A DNA stretch of 64,000 nucleotides from Breznakibacter xylanolyticus (GCF_003254275.1 NZ_QKZK01000008.1:1-64000); one strand, 5' to 3'; positions 9,187 to 19,038 are shown, numbered from the stretch's first letter. Translations and numbers: made by a program. The notes: a model not told the origin generated them from the sequence alone.

Positions 9187-9227
9187 AAAAAGAGCCGCCG
9201 GATACATTTCCGGCGGCTCTTTCTTTT
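9187..9227 (-). terminator. Terminator hairpin behind LRR gene 3
   Basis: AAAAGAGCCGCCGGA, loop, TTCCGGCGGCTCTTT, then a T-rich run. It is identical in stem to the hairpin at 6951 and lies just past the stop of the 1130-residue protein. Confidence 0.75.
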
Positions 9228-9250
9228 ATCTGCACAAGCGTGCGAAACCT

Positions 9251-12200
9251 TTACTTTTTAATGAGTTTCAACACCCGCTCATTCACTTTTACCAGGTAAG
9301 TGCCTTGTTTGAGATGACCCACAGGCACATCACCATCCACATCAACCATCGTTGTGAAAACCACACGCCCGGTGAGGTCGGTGATGGTGACATCGGCAGG
9401 TTGCTCAATGCCCGATACCCTAAAGCCATCGGTGCAGGGGTTGGGGTAAACCGACAACGAAGGTTTGCGTTCATCGGCAATGCCGGTGCTCAGGGTGATG
9501 GTAAACGAAGCCGTGGCCACGTTGCCGGCCGCATCGGTCACGGTTAACACATAGCTGCCCGAGGCATTGATGCCGGTTCCCGATGCATATGCCACAGCTG
9601 TGCCTGCATCTTTGGTGAGGGTGGCCGTGCCTTCGTTAAAGGTGGGCGATTGGGCTGAGGTGTAAGTGCCACTGTTAACAACTCCGCTGATCACAGGCGC
9701 CTCATTGTCGTAGGTACGTGTCAGCGAAGTGGCTGCCGTGCTGAGGTTGCCGGCTACATCTTGAGCCACACCGGCTGCAATGGCCACGGTGACCAAACCT
9801 TGGCCAGATGGTGTTACCGAGAAAGTATAAATAGTGCCATTTCCTGAGAAACTTCCGATAGTGCCATTGGTAAGGGTTACATCCGAATAGATAAAATTAG
9901 TTACCGCCTCGCTAAAGGTTACAGTTACAGGAATGGGCGTGGTGTAGGTGATGGCAGCTGATGTGCTTGTAATTGTTACCGTGGGCACAACGCCATCAAT
10001 CACAATGGCTTTGTTGGCACCCAGCGAGTTGGCCGCGCCGGGGCTGGGCAACGTAAGGATAGCATTGTTGCCGGCAACATCTTTGATGGTTCCTCCGGCC
10101 AGACTTAACGAGGAGATGCTTGTATAATCCAAATCGGCAATCACATGACCAGTGCCTACAGTATAGTTAAAAGTCAGCGTTGATGAGCCGCTGCCCATAC
10201 TGTAAGATGCCGTTCCTCCTGTGGCCAGTGCAAGCGTAGGCGTGCCGGTAACCCCTACAGATTCGCTGAAATTAACGGTGATGGCAATCACATCGCCAAT
10301 TTTGTAGGCCCCGTTGGCGGTCGTTGAACTTACCGAAGTCACCGTTGGCACAATGGCATCGACTTTCACTCCTGTGGTACTGCCCACACTGATTAATGTA
10401 AGGGTGGAATTGTTGCCCGAGGCATCTTTTAATGTGCCCCCATTGGCGGTGATGGCTGAACCCACTGATATGCCATCGTTATCTGCATTGCCTGATGCCA
10501 CGGTGTAACGGAATATCAATGCAGAGGTGCCGCTGCCGCTGACATAAGTAGCATTCTTCGCTCCCCCCGTGTTGAGTGTGATGGATAAATAGGGAGTGCC
10601 ACCGGCTGTGACCACCGTGATGGCTTTGTTAAAATTAACTGTGAAATTTAGATTTTGACCTGCCACATAAGTGCCATTGGAAGGAACCGATACCGATGTA
10701 ACAGCAGGCAACGCATCGGTGGTGAAGGTCAACACCGAGCCATATACCACACCTTCTGAATTGATGGCGTAAGCTCTGACCGAATAGCCGGTATTAGGTG
10801 TTAACCCTGACACCGATTCACTAAACAGCCCCAAGCCATTACCATTTGTGTCTTGCGTAACGCCAGTTCCGCCAATGGTTGGGTTGGCATTAACGTTTGT
10901 TTGGGCATAAACAACCCCTCGACCGGTCACGGTGGCTCCGCCTGTGGCCGTCACGTTACCGCCCAAAGTCGCCGTTGTGGTTCTAAAGGTGGCAATGGTA
11001 CTGGTACTAACGGTGGGAGCGTCCAAATTATTGATGGTAATGGTAAAGGCTTTCTCGAAATACAAGCTGCCCTGATCGGTGGTGCGCACCCTTACCGAGT
11101 AGCTGTTTTTGGCTTCGAAGTCGGGACTGTTGGTAATGCGCAAATTGGAGCCACTGATGTTGAACGAAGCATTGTCGGTGTCTCCCGTACCCGCAACCAG
11201 AGTGTAGGTAAAGGTGTTGCCCGCATTGGGGTCGGAAGAACTAAGGGTTCCCACGGTACTGTTGCCCGCCACGTTCTCGTTGATGGTGGTGGCCGACAAT
11301 GAGATATTGGTAGGTGTTTCGTTTAAAACGACAATGGTGGTTAATGTGGTACTAAGCGACAAATTGGGGTATGTGCCATTGGTCATTTCGCAATAGACCT
11401 TTTGGGCTGGGACTTTAACAAAAGTGGTAATGCCACCACTGATGGTATAATCGGTGCCAACGGCTAAAGTGTAACCGCTCGCTGTTTTCCAGGTGTAGGT
11501 GGTGGTGGTACCATCAATGGTGAACTGACTGCTTAGGTCAACCAAACTGCCGGTGTTAATGGTAGCGGGGATGGTGAGATTAGCTTGGGGGGCGTAATTA
11601 TAGACGGTCCATGTTGATTGTTTAGTGGGAAGCGATGCAAAATTGAGTTGGTTACTGTAACAATTGAGTGTTGTCAGCGCGGTGCACTTGGTCACGTCAA
11701 GCGCTGTTAATTGGTTGTATTCACAGGAAAGATCTGTCAGCGCAGTGCACTGGGTCACGTCAAGCACTGTTAATTGGTTGTTTACGCAGGAAAGATCTGT
11801 CAGCGCAGTGCATTGGGTCACGTCAAGCACCTTCAATTGGTTGCTCCTACAAGCGAGATCTGTCAACTTGGTGCAGGAGGTCACTACAAGCGACTTCAGT
11901 TGGTTGTAGCTGCAGTTCAAAGTTGTCAAGGCGGTGCAGGGGGTCATATCAAGCGCAGTCAGTTGGTTGATGCCGCATTCGAGATATGTCAGTGCAGTGC
12001 AGGGGGTCACGTTAAGCGACTTCAGTTGGTTAGCGTTGCAGCTAAGATATTTCAGCGCGGTGCATTGGGTCACGTCAAGAGTAGTCAGTTGGTTTTTGCC
12101 ACAGGAAAGAGTTGTCAGCGCAGTGCAGGGAGTCACATCAAGCGCAGTCAGTTGGTTGTTATTGCAGAAGAGGGATGTCAGTGCGGTGCATTGGGTCACG

Positions 12201-12643
12201 TCAAGCGCCTTCAGTTGGTTGTTGTCGCAACTGAGATATTTCAGCAGGGGACAGGGAGTCACATCAAGCAATGTCAGTTTGTTACTGCCGCAACCGAGAG
12301 TTATCAGCGTGTTACAAGAGGTCACGTCAAGCGCAGTCAGTTGGATGCCGCCGCAGTAGAGAAAAACAATGCCGCTTCCATAAATTTTTATTGTCTGAGA
12401 ACCGATTAAGGTTCCTGTAATCGTAGAAGAAGCCTGATCAACATATGCGATTATGGTTTTATTAACCTTGTTGCCATCTCCAAAGTCTACCTGAACAGGG
12501 GTGTTTGCACTTTGAGCAGCTAAATAAAACGTAATGCTTTGCCCAACAGCCTTCGTCGTTGTCATAGTAATGGCCGGTACTGGATCTGCAGCCTTAGCGT
12601 AAAGGCAAATCACTGCCAACAGTAAGAGTAAAGTTTGTTTCAT
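9251..12643 (-). CDS. Large LRR, cadherin-like and Ig-like adhesin with T9SS domain
   Basis: This is a 1130-residue exported protein. Signal peptide MKQTLLLLLAVICLYAKA; about 12 LRRs in which TPCTALT or TQCTALT replaces the NTSLT of the sisters (residues about 75-330); an Ig-like block; a cadherin-like domain (FTYTLVAGTGDTDNASFNIS, DFEAKNSYSVRVRTTDQG); several bacterial Ig-like domains with VTVTFSEAVT and YTVGTGHV motifs; and a type A T9SS domain (SVYPNPCTDGFRVSG ... VLKLIKK). It looks like a mosaic: the front belongs to the LRR sisters, while the back half is nearly the same as the protein at 13167-16526. Predicted role: surface adhesion. Confidence 0.85.
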   Translation of the reverse strand: MKQTLLLLLAVICLYAKAADPVPAITMTTTKAVGQSITFYLAAQSANTPVQVDFGDGNKVNKTIIAYVDQASSTITGTLIGSQTIKIYGSGIVFLYCGGIQLTALDVTSCNTLITLGCGSNKLTLLDVTPCPLLKYLSCDNNQLKALDVTQCTALTSLFCNNNQLTALDVTPCTALTTLSCGKNQLTTLDVTQCTALKYLSCNANQLKSLNVTPCTALTYLECGINQLTALDMTPCTALTTLNCSYNQLKSLVVTSCTKLTDLACRSNQLKVLDVTQCTALTDLSCVNNQLTVLDVTQCTALTDLSCEYNQLTALDVTKCTALTTLNCYSNQLNFASLPTKQSTWTVYNYAPQANLTIPATINTGSLVDLSSQFTIDGTTTTYTWKTASGYTLAVGTDYTISGGITTFVKVPAQKVYCEMTNGTYPNLSLSTTLTTIVVLNETPTNISLSATTINENVAGNSTVGTLSSSDPNAGNTFTYTLVAGTGDTDNASFNISGSNLRITNSPDFEAKNSYSVRVRTTDQGSLYFEKAFTITINNLDAPTVSTSTIATFRTTTATLGGNVTATGGATVTGRGVVYAQTNVNANPTIGGTGVTQDTNGNGLGLFSESVSGLTPNTGYSVRAYAINSEGVVYGSVLTFTTDALPAVTSVSVPSNGTYVAGQNLNFTVNFNKAITVVTAGGTPYLSITLNTGGAKNATYVSGSGTSALIFRYTVASGNADNDGISVGSAITANGGTLKDASGNNSTLTLISVGSTTGVKVDAIVPTVTSVSSTTANGAYKIGDVIAITVNFSESVGVTGTPTLALATGGTASYSMGSGSSTLTFNYTVGTGHVIADLDYTSISSLSLAGGTIKDVAGNNAILTLPSPGAANSLGANKAIVIDGVVPTVTITSTSAAITYTTPIPVTVTFSEAVTNFIYSDVTLTNGTIGSFSGNGTIYTFSVTPSGQGLVTVAIAAGVAQDVAGNLSTAATSLTRTYDNEAPVISGVVNSGTYTSAQSPTFNEGTATLTKDAGTAVAYASGTGINASGSYVLTVTDAAGNVATASFTITLSTGIADERKPSLSVYPNPCTDGFRVSGIEQPADVTITDLTGRVVFTTMVDVDGDVPVGHLKQGTYLVKVNERVLKLIKK

Positions 12644-12687
12644 GTTTTTATGATTAAAGAGTTTGATAATCTGTTATATTAAGTGTT

Positions 12688-12720
12688 GGCTAAAGTAGAA
12701 AAAAAACATCAAACAGGTTA
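12688..12720 (-). promoter_or_regulatory. Shared upstream element of LRR gene 3
   Basis: Third copy of the CTACTTTAGCC block with its TTAACCTGTTTGATG flank on the minus strand. The adjacent TTAA is the point where the defective insertion sequence at 12718-13098 entered. Confidence 0.5.
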
Positions 12721-13098
12721 ACCCATCTTGCAGCTTTCCATCCAAAATTCATTAAAAAAACACCTTTTTTCACCTCAAAATAGGCTCTTTTGCTCTATTT
12801 GCTTTTGTAATACATTGATAATCAGTGTCTGAATTTTCGAAAAATCATTTGTAGTACACAAGGGGGTATTGTATATCAGCGGTTTACATGTTTACTTTGG
12901 GGCATGTATTTCAAAGTATCCATGCGCACCAACCCCGAAACGGGAATCTATAGCGGTTATTACCGTGTTTAGTGGAGAGCTAGCGTCATTACGCTACCTT
13001 TACAAAGCGAAAATCTGTAGTACACAAATCCGAACTCGAAAATGAACAATTCATTGAAATACAGGCGCTGGCTTTAGGATAGCTGCAAAATGGGTTAA
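12718..13098. mobile_element. Internally deleted IS1634-like element with intact ends
   Basis: Inverted ends CCCATCTTGCAGCT (12722-12735) and AGCTGCAAAATGGG (13081-13094) differ by one base and are flanked by TTAA on both sides. Inside, 12904-12972 encodes MYFKVSMRTNPETG and then stops, which resembles an IS1634-type transposase start. The end of the element encodes KRKSVVHKSELENEQ, stopping at 13080-13082 inside the right end, which resembles the transposase C-terminus. The middle is missing. The related segment near 9139 (GATTAAAAGG) shows the empty site. Only about 381 bp remain, so the element could move only with help from a complete relative. Confidence 0.75.
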
Positions 13099-13166
13099 TA
13101 GGCAAACACGTTATATATACAAATGGGAAGAGAACTGAGGTAAATATAAAACGATGTAGCATCCCG

Positions 13167-16100
13167 CTACGCCGAAAATTCAACAAAAGAGCCGCCGGAA
13201 AAAACAAAAATGAGTTTCAACACCCGCTCATTCACTTTTACCAGGTAAGTGCCTTGTTTGAGATGACCCACAGGCACATCGCCATCCACATCAACCATCG
13301 TTTTTAAAACCACACGCCCGGTGAGGTCGGTGATGGTGACATCGGCAGGTTGCTCAATGCCCGATACTCTAAAGCTATCGGTGCAGGGGTTGGGGTAAAC
13401 CGACAACGAAGGTTTGCGTTCATCGGCAATGCCGGTGCTCAGGGTGATGGTAAACGATGCCGTGGCCAGGTTTCCGGCCGCATCGGTCACGGTTAACACA
13501 TAGCTGCCCGAGGCATTGATGGCGGTTCCCGATGCATATGCCACAGCCGTGCCTGCATCTTTGGCCAGGGTGGCACGCGATTGGGCTGAGGTGTAAGTGC
13601 CACTGTTAACAACTCCGCTGATCACAGGCGCCTCATTGTCGTAGGTGCGTGTGAGCGAAGTGGCTGCAGTGCAGAGGTTGCCGGCTGCATCTTGAGCCAC
13701 ACCGGCTGCAATGGCCACGGTGACCAGGCCTTGTCCCGATGGGGCGATGTTAACGGTATAGGTGGTTCCCGTTCCGGAGATTACACTGTATGTTCCGTTG
13801 GTCACCGTCAGGTCGCCAACCTCAAAGCCGGTGACCGATTCACTAAAGGTGATGGTGACAGGGATGGTTGATGCATTGGTTGAACTGTTCGATGCAGAAG
13901 TGATGCTAACCGTGGGCGACACATTGTCGAAGGTACGGGTGAGCGAAGTGGCTGCCGCGCTGAGGTTGCCGACCGCATCCTGCGCCACACCGGCTGCAAT
14001 GGCCACGGTAACCAGGCCTTGTCCCACTGGGACGATGTTAACGGTATAAGTGGTTCCCGAACCTGCGAATCCGGAGGCCGTTCCGTTGGTCACCGTCAGA
14101 TCGCCAGCAATAAAGCCAGTGACCGATTCACTAAAGGTGATGGTGACAGGGATGGTTGATGCATTGGTTGAACTGTTCGATGCAGAAGTGATGCTAACCG
14201 TGGGCGACACGTTGTCGTAGGTACGGGTGAGCGAAGTGGCTGCCGTGCTGAGGTTGCCGGCCGCATCCTGCGCCACACCGGCTGCAACGGCAACGGTGAC
14301 CAAGCCTTGTCCCGATGGGGCGATGTTAACGGTATAAGTGGTTCCCGAACCTGCGAATCCGGATGCCGTTCCATTGGTCAACGTCAGGTCACCAACCACA
14401 AAGCCGGAAACCGATTCACTAAACGTGATGGTGACAGCAATGGGCGATGCATTGGTTGCACTGTTTGATGCAGAAGTGATGCTAACCGAAGGCGACCCAG
14501 TGTCGTAGGTGAAGTTCAGTTGGTTAGATGCCACATTGCCCAATTGCGCCACATCGAGTGCCGAAGCGTTGGGCAACGAAATGGATACAGCGCCTTGCGC
14601 TGATGGGGTTGCCGTAAGGGTGTACGTTTTTCCACTACCTGATAACGCGCTTAGGGTTGCATTGGTAACACTGAAATCGGACAGTGATAAACCGGTCACA
14701 TCTTCACTAAAAGTCACCGTCACCGGAATGGCCGCGTTGGTGGTTGAAGGAGCTGTTGTGGAGAGAACAACGGTTGGGTTCACACTGTCGAAGGTGCGGG
14801 TCAACGAAGTGGCTGCCGTGCTAAGGTTGCCGGCTGCATCTTGCGCCACACCGGCTGCAATAGCTACGGTTACCAAACCTTGGCCAGATGGTGTTACCGA
14901 GAAAGTATAAGTAGTGCCACTTCCTGAGAAACTTCCGATAGTGCCATTGGTAAGGGTTACATCCGAAGAGATAAAATTAGTTACCGCCTCGCTAAAGGTT
15001 ACAGTTACAGGAATGGGCGTGGTGTACGTGATGGCAGCTGATGTGCTTGTAATCGTTACCGTGGGCACAACGCCATCAATCACAATGGCTTTGTTGGCAC
15101 CCAACGAATTGGCCGCGCCGGGGCTGGCCAACGTAAGGCTGGCATTGTTGCCGGCCACATCTTTAATGGTTCCTCCGGCCAGACTTAACGAGGAGGTGCT
15201 GGTATAATCCAAATCGGCACTTACATGACCAGTGCCTACAGTGTAACTGAAAGTCAGCGTTGATGAGCCGCTGCCCGAACTGTACGCTGCCGTCCCACCG
15301 GTGGCCAGTGCAAGCGTGGGGGTGCCGGTGACCACCACCGACTCGGAGAACTGAACCGTGATGGCAATCACATCGCCTATCTTATATGAACCATTGGCGG
15401 TCGATGCGCTCACTGTTGTGACCGAGGGCTCAACGCCATCCACTTTCACCCCGGCAGTGCTGCTCACGCTGTTCAAGGTCAGCGTGGCATTGTTGCCCGA
15501 TCCGTCTTTTAATGTGCCCCCATTGGCGGTGATGGCCGATCCCACGCTCACGCCATCGGCATCGTTGTTGCCTGCTGCAACCGTGTAACGGAACGTCAGA
15601 GCTGAGGTGCCGCTGCCACTGTTGTATGCAGCATTCACCGTGCCGCCGGTATTCAGCGTGATGGGGAGGTAAGGCGTGCCTCCGGTGGCGTTCACCGTGA
15701 TGGCTTTGTTAAAGTTAACCGTGAAATCGAGATTTTGACCGACCCCATAGGTGGCGTTGGCAGGCACTGCCACCGAGGTCACCATGGGGATAGTCCAATA
15801 GGTGTACTGATTGGCAGCACCGATGGTACTGGTTCCGCCTGCGGTGGTTACCGTTACGTTTACATTCCCGGCCGAACCCGCAGGGGCAGTGGCCGTGATT
15901 TGGGTGGTAGAATTAACTGTAAAACCGGTGGCTGCGGTTGAACCAAATTGAACCGCTGTTACTCCCGTAAAGTCGGTTCCGGTAATAGTGACAGATGTTC
16001 CTCCGCCTGCTGGACCACTGGTGGGTGAAATGCCGGAAACTGAAGGAGCTGCAAAATAGGCAACCGTTGGTGCAGTATTTCCAACTTCAACTTTCCATCC

Positions 16101-16526
16101 TGTGGTTGGAACGTTTGTTGATGTACTTTCGTTATAAAACCGCACGGTTCCTGTTCCACCCCGATCCGTCGATTCCCAAATTTCCCACTCTTCGCCATAG
16201 CTTGGATTATTGCGATATTCAAGCCGAAAAGTACTACCAGCCTTGTCGTAAAAGGCTCGGGTGGTTCCCGAAACAGTGGTTGTCCCGGCATAGGTATAGG
16301 TTCCGTTGGGTTCAGAACCGGTAGCTACACCCCCCGAGACAACAACCGTTTGGGCTAAAATCGTCCCGCTGGTAAGCAACAAAAGAACCAGCAGCGTGAA
16401 AAAGATTTTAATGGATTGCAAGCGTGAAAGGTGCGTCATTGCTTTGGGATGATTGTTACACCCCGGGAGATGATGATTTTGATTCCCGGGAGATTTGAAC
16501 TGTTGAGAAGTAGTTGTGTCTTTCAT
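13167..16526 (-). CDS. Ig-like repeat adhesin with altered T9SS C-terminus
   Basis: This is a 1119-residue exported protein. A signal peptide (FFTLLVLLLLTSGTILAQ) follows either the first Met or, more plausibly, the Met at 16439 (MTHLSRLQ). Next come a beta domain, an IPT/TIG domain (ISPTSGPAGGGTSVTITGTD), and at least seven bacterial Ig-like repeats of the IPVTITFSESVTGF type, several nearly identical. A T9SS type A domain (YPNPCTDSFRVSG) ends abnormally: VLKLI is followed by FVFSGGSFVEFSA instead of KK and a stop. A deletion has joined the gene to half of its own terminator. Whether T9SS still sorts it is uncertain. Predicted role: adhesion. Confidence 0.8.
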   Translation of the reverse strand: MKDTTTSQQFKSPGNQNHHLPGCNNHPKAMTHLSRLQSIKIFFTLLVLLLLTSGTILAQTVVVSGGVATGSEPNGTYTYAGTTTVSGTTRAFYDKAGSTFRLEYRNNPSYGEEWEIWESTDRGGTGTVRFYNESTSTNVPTTGWKVEVGNTAPTVAYFAAPSVSGISPTSGPAGGGTSVTITGTDFTGVTAVQFGSTAATGFTVNSTTQITATAPAGSAGNVNVTVTTAGGTSTIGAANQYTYWTIPMVTSVAVPANATYGVGQNLDFTVNFNKAITVNATGGTPYLPITLNTGGTVNAAYNSGSGTSALTFRYTVAAGNNDADGVSVGSAITANGGTLKDGSGNNATLTLNSVSSTAGVKVDGVEPSVTTVSASTANGSYKIGDVIAITVQFSESVVVTGTPTLALATGGTAAYSSGSGSSTLTFSYTVGTGHVSADLDYTSTSSLSLAGGTIKDVAGNNASLTLASPGAANSLGANKAIVIDGVVPTVTITSTSAAITYTTPIPVTVTFSEAVTNFISSDVTLTNGTIGSFSGSGTTYTFSVTPSGQGLVTVAIAAGVAQDAAGNLSTAATSLTRTFDSVNPTVVLSTTAPSTTNAAIPVTVTFSEDVTGLSLSDFSVTNATLSALSGSGKTYTLTATPSAQGAVSISLPNASALDVAQLGNVASNQLNFTYDTGSPSVSITSASNSATNASPIAVTITFSESVSGFVVGDLTLTNGTASGFAGSGTTYTVNIAPSGQGLVTVAVAAGVAQDAAGNLSTAATSLTRTYDNVSPTVSITSASNSSTNASTIPVTITFSESVTGFIAGDLTVTNGTASGFAGSGTTYTVNIVPVGQGLVTVAIAAGVAQDAVGNLSAAATSLTRTFDNVSPTVSITSASNSSTNASTIPVTITFSESVTGFEVGDLTVTNGTYSVISGTGTTYTVNIAPSGQGLVTVAIAAGVAQDAAGNLCTAATSLTRTYDNEAPVISGVVNSGTYTSAQSRATLAKDAGTAVAYASGTAINASGSYVLTVTDAAGNLATASFTITLSTGIADERKPSLSVYPNPCTDSFRVSGIEQPADVTITDLTGRVVLKTMVDVDGDVPVGHLKQGTYLVKVNERVLKLIFVFSGGSFVEFSA

Positions 16527-16643
16527 TTTTACTGATTATATGGTAAATAATATCATTAATAACTCAAAAATGAACGGATGGGTTGAACTAATTGAACAAA
16601 TATCGCCCCATCCTTCATCATATTATCTGATAAAAGACTCCTT

Positions 16644-17171
16644 TTAAGGTCTTACCGGGAAAAGACCTTGCCAACAAATAATATAGTTGAGACCCAGGGT
16701 GGGTTGCATGTTGTTGACAGGAGCACCGGTTCCGGTGGCACCAATGGCCTGCGCATTCATTTGCACATCGGTAGTAGCGGCATAATTACCACTGGTATCC
16801 TGATTAGGTGCCGGATAGTTGTTCTGAGGGGTCGCCACAATGTTTCGCCCGGTTGCGCTGGCATTGGCATTTAATGGGTGATTATGCGCCGGTAGCTGAG
16901 CGGTTGTTAAGGTATTGGTGTTGGTGCCTGTTTTCACTCCCAAATTAATGAGGGTTAATCCAGTTCCCTGGCGAGGTCCGGCAGGCACTCTTCCCCGAAG
17001 ATCAGGCAAGGCAAAAGTGTTTCTTCCATCACCACCGTAAGTAACACCTATTACTGCATACAATGTCTGATATTGATTAACAGGGAGTAATTGACCGTCG
17101 CAAAAAAGCCATCCCTCAGGGGCAAAGTTGCCTGCAAAAAGTACGATTGATCCAACGAAAGCATCTTCCAT
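16644..17171 (-). CDS. Phage tail-collar domain protein, copy A
   Basis: This is a 175-residue microcystin-dependent-protein/tail-collar family member. It opens with the typical VGSIVLFAGNFAPEGWLFCDGQLL, continues YGGDGRNTFALPDLRGRVPAG and LPAHNHPLNA, and ends NMQPTLGLNYIICWQGLFP. There is no signal peptide. Free-standing genes of this family occur widely in Bacteroidota outside prophages, and no other phage structural gene is present here. A close paralogue follows 115 bp upstream on the same strand. Function unknown; a trimeric fibre-like tip or carbohydrate-binding role is inferred from phage relatives. Confidence 0.85.
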   Translation of the reverse strand: MEDAFVGSIVLFAGNFAPEGWLFCDGQLLPVNQYQTLYAVIGVTYGGDGRNTFALPDLRGRVPAGPRQGTGLTLINLGVKTGTNTNTLTTAQLPAHNHPLNANASATGRNIVATPQNNYPAPNQDTSGNYAATTDVQMNAQAIGATGTGAPVNNMQPTLGLNYIICWQGLFPVRP

Positions 17172-17286
17172 AATTGAAAAGATTTAAGATAAATGAATTA
17201 TAAAATAGTTCAAAGGAAGGTATGTACAAGGGCTTCCCAACCTAAGAAGTGGCACTAAACCATAAAGAGTGTGCCAGTCAATGAAA

Positions 17287-17820
17287 TCAAGGACGTGCCG
17301 GGTAAAGCCCCTGGCAACAAATAATATAGTTGAGACCCAGGGTGGGTTGCATGTTGTTAACGGGTGCGGGTGTCGCTGTTCCTGCAATACCAATTGCCTG
17401 TGCATTCATTTGCACATCGGCTGTTGCGGCATAATTGCCACTGGTATCCTGATTCGGTGCCAAATAGTTGTTCTGAGGGGTCGGCACTATGTTTCGCCCG
17501 GTTGCGCTGGCATTGGCATTTAATGGGTGATTATGCGCCGGTAACTGAGAGGTTGTTAAGGTAATGGTGTTTGATCCCAATGCCTGACCTAAATTGATGG
17601 GTATTAAGCCATTTCCCTGGCGAGGTCCGGCAGGTACTCTTCCACGAAGGTCTGGCAAGGCAAATGTGGTGGTTCCGTTACCACCATAAGTAGTCCCAAG
17701 GAGTGAGAACAACGCATTATACTGATTAATATTCAGTATTTGACCATCGCAAAACATCCATCCCATTGGGGCGTAATTGCCTGCAAAAAGTACGATTGTT
17801 CCAAGATAAGCTTCATCCAT
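17287..17820 (-). CDS. Phage tail-collar domain protein, copy B
   Basis: This 177-residue paralogue of the preceding entry has the same framework: LGTIVLFAGNYAPMGWMFCD, FALPDLRGRVPAGPRQGNG, LPAHNHPLNANASATGRN and TLGLNYIICCQGLYPARP. Differences cluster in the first third and in a short insert (GIAGTATPAP). The two genes are a tandem duplication, probably co-transcribed with the methyltransferase fragments just upstream, as is often seen for this family. No catalytic residues are expected. Confidence 0.85.
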   Translation of the reverse strand: MDEAYLGTIVLFAGNYAPMGWMFCDGQILNINQYNALFSLLGTTYGGNGTTTFALPDLRGRVPAGPRQGNGLIPINLGQALGSNTITLTTSQLPAHNHPLNANASATGRNIVPTPQNNYLAPNQDTSGNYAATADVQMNAQAIGIAGTATPAPVNNMQPTLGLNYIICCQGLYPARP

Positions 17821-17854
17821 GATTTGTTGAATTAAAAAGGTTTAACAATTGATT

Positions 17855-18379
17855 TTATTTAAAGTAAAAAACTTCTTTTTGTCCGGAGAGTTCCATCACT
17901 TCGGTGCTTCCTTCTACTTGCATGACAACATTGGGCAAATCGACCTGTTCATACCAAAAATGGAGCATTTGTCCCCACTGACAGGTAATGTCACACACTT
18001 TTAGGGGCATATTGAGTGAGCAGTCACCATCGCCCAGCTTATGCCCATTGTACACATCAATGGAGGTGTGTAACTGCAACAGATTGGCATCACAGGGTAA
18101 AGCGGGCAGCGATAGCGAGGCCGTAAAGTGATGCAAATGATTGGCATCAACCCGCATGGCTTCGCCTAAAGGGATGCGCACCACATTATCATATGTGTAG
18201 GTTTCGTCATTCCATTTCCCCCGCGATGAAAGAATGGCATTAATGGTGATGCGTTGTGGAATAAAAATGCCATGCGAAGGCATCTGTGGAATCAGATTTT
18301 GCATAATGGCCACCTGTGGCTCCTTTTTGAGGGCGGCCTGCATGGTTTCGGAAATCACCAGGTCGTACGGGTGCTTCAC
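17855..18379 (-). pseudogene. Methyltransferase-like protein, C-terminal fragment
   Basis: A 174-residue frame opening at a GTG codon with KHPYDLVISETMQAAL, which reads like the strand-4 region of a class I SAM-dependent methyltransferase, then LIPQMPSHGIFIPQRI and a beta-rich tail. It begins where the preceding frame stops (GTGA overlap, 18376-18379), and the pair together has the length and motif order of one enzyme. A two-base shift around AAGTGAAG would rejoin them. The simplest reading is a frameshifted gene; programmed frameshifting or coupled translation of two pieces is possible. Substrate unknown. Confidence 0.6.
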
Positions 18380-18867
18380 TTATAGGTCGATGCATCGGCC
18401 AGGTGCACTTCGCCCACAAAACCGCTCAGTCCCAGTTTCATCAGTACATCGGCAGTCGATTGCAATGATACCGGGTTGATGTCCATTAAATCGACCGTTA
18501 GTTCCCGGGGATTTAAATCAATGAGTAACGGGGTGATGAGAGCAGCATAGGGCCCTGTGCCGGCATACAACACCCTGATGGGGCGATGTGCATGAGTGGA
18601 AAGCTGATGGGCAATGGCCTGGTGGATGCCCCTGAGGAAGATGGCCGTTCGCTTCATCTCCAACAAACAATGGGCGGCTTGCGATGGGGAAATGGCCTTG
18701 CCCGATGGCAGATAAATATTGGCGTCGTTTTGATCGGTAATGGTGACCGGCGATAGTGATGTGTAAACCCGGTACATCGTGTCGACTGCCTGTTTCATGC
18801 AGGCAATGTCGTTGTGGCAATGCAGAATGAGATTTCTTGCCTGCTTTAATGCGTCAATCATTGGCAA
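18376..18867 (-). pseudogene. Methyltransferase-like protein, N-terminal fragment
   Basis: A 163-residue frame with a helical N-terminal half and a SAM-binding motif I, RVLYAGTGPYAALITPL (about residues 97-113), then an acidic VDLMDINPVSL loop (motif II) and a terminal LADASTYK. It lacks the remaining strands of the Rossmann fold, which lie in the next frame (17855-18379). It is the first gene of a minus-strand set leading into the two tail-collar genes. The 171 bases upstream show no gene. Confidence 0.6.
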
Positions 18868-19038
18868 TCGAATAAGGGTATTGTGGTGGTTTTAAGTCAT
18901 GTAAAGAAAATGATTAAATATTAAACAATTGTTGTTTGTGAATTTTTTTTTGAATCAATGTGTCAAAAAATCAAAAGGCGTTGTGGCGAGCGGGAGGTGT
19001 TGTCTTTCATACAGATGGAGGTGAATTTCTGCCCCTCT

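Noticed and set aside
16644-17820. Prophage tail region
   Set aside because: Only collar-domain proteins are present; no capsid, portal, terminase or lysis gene lies nearby.
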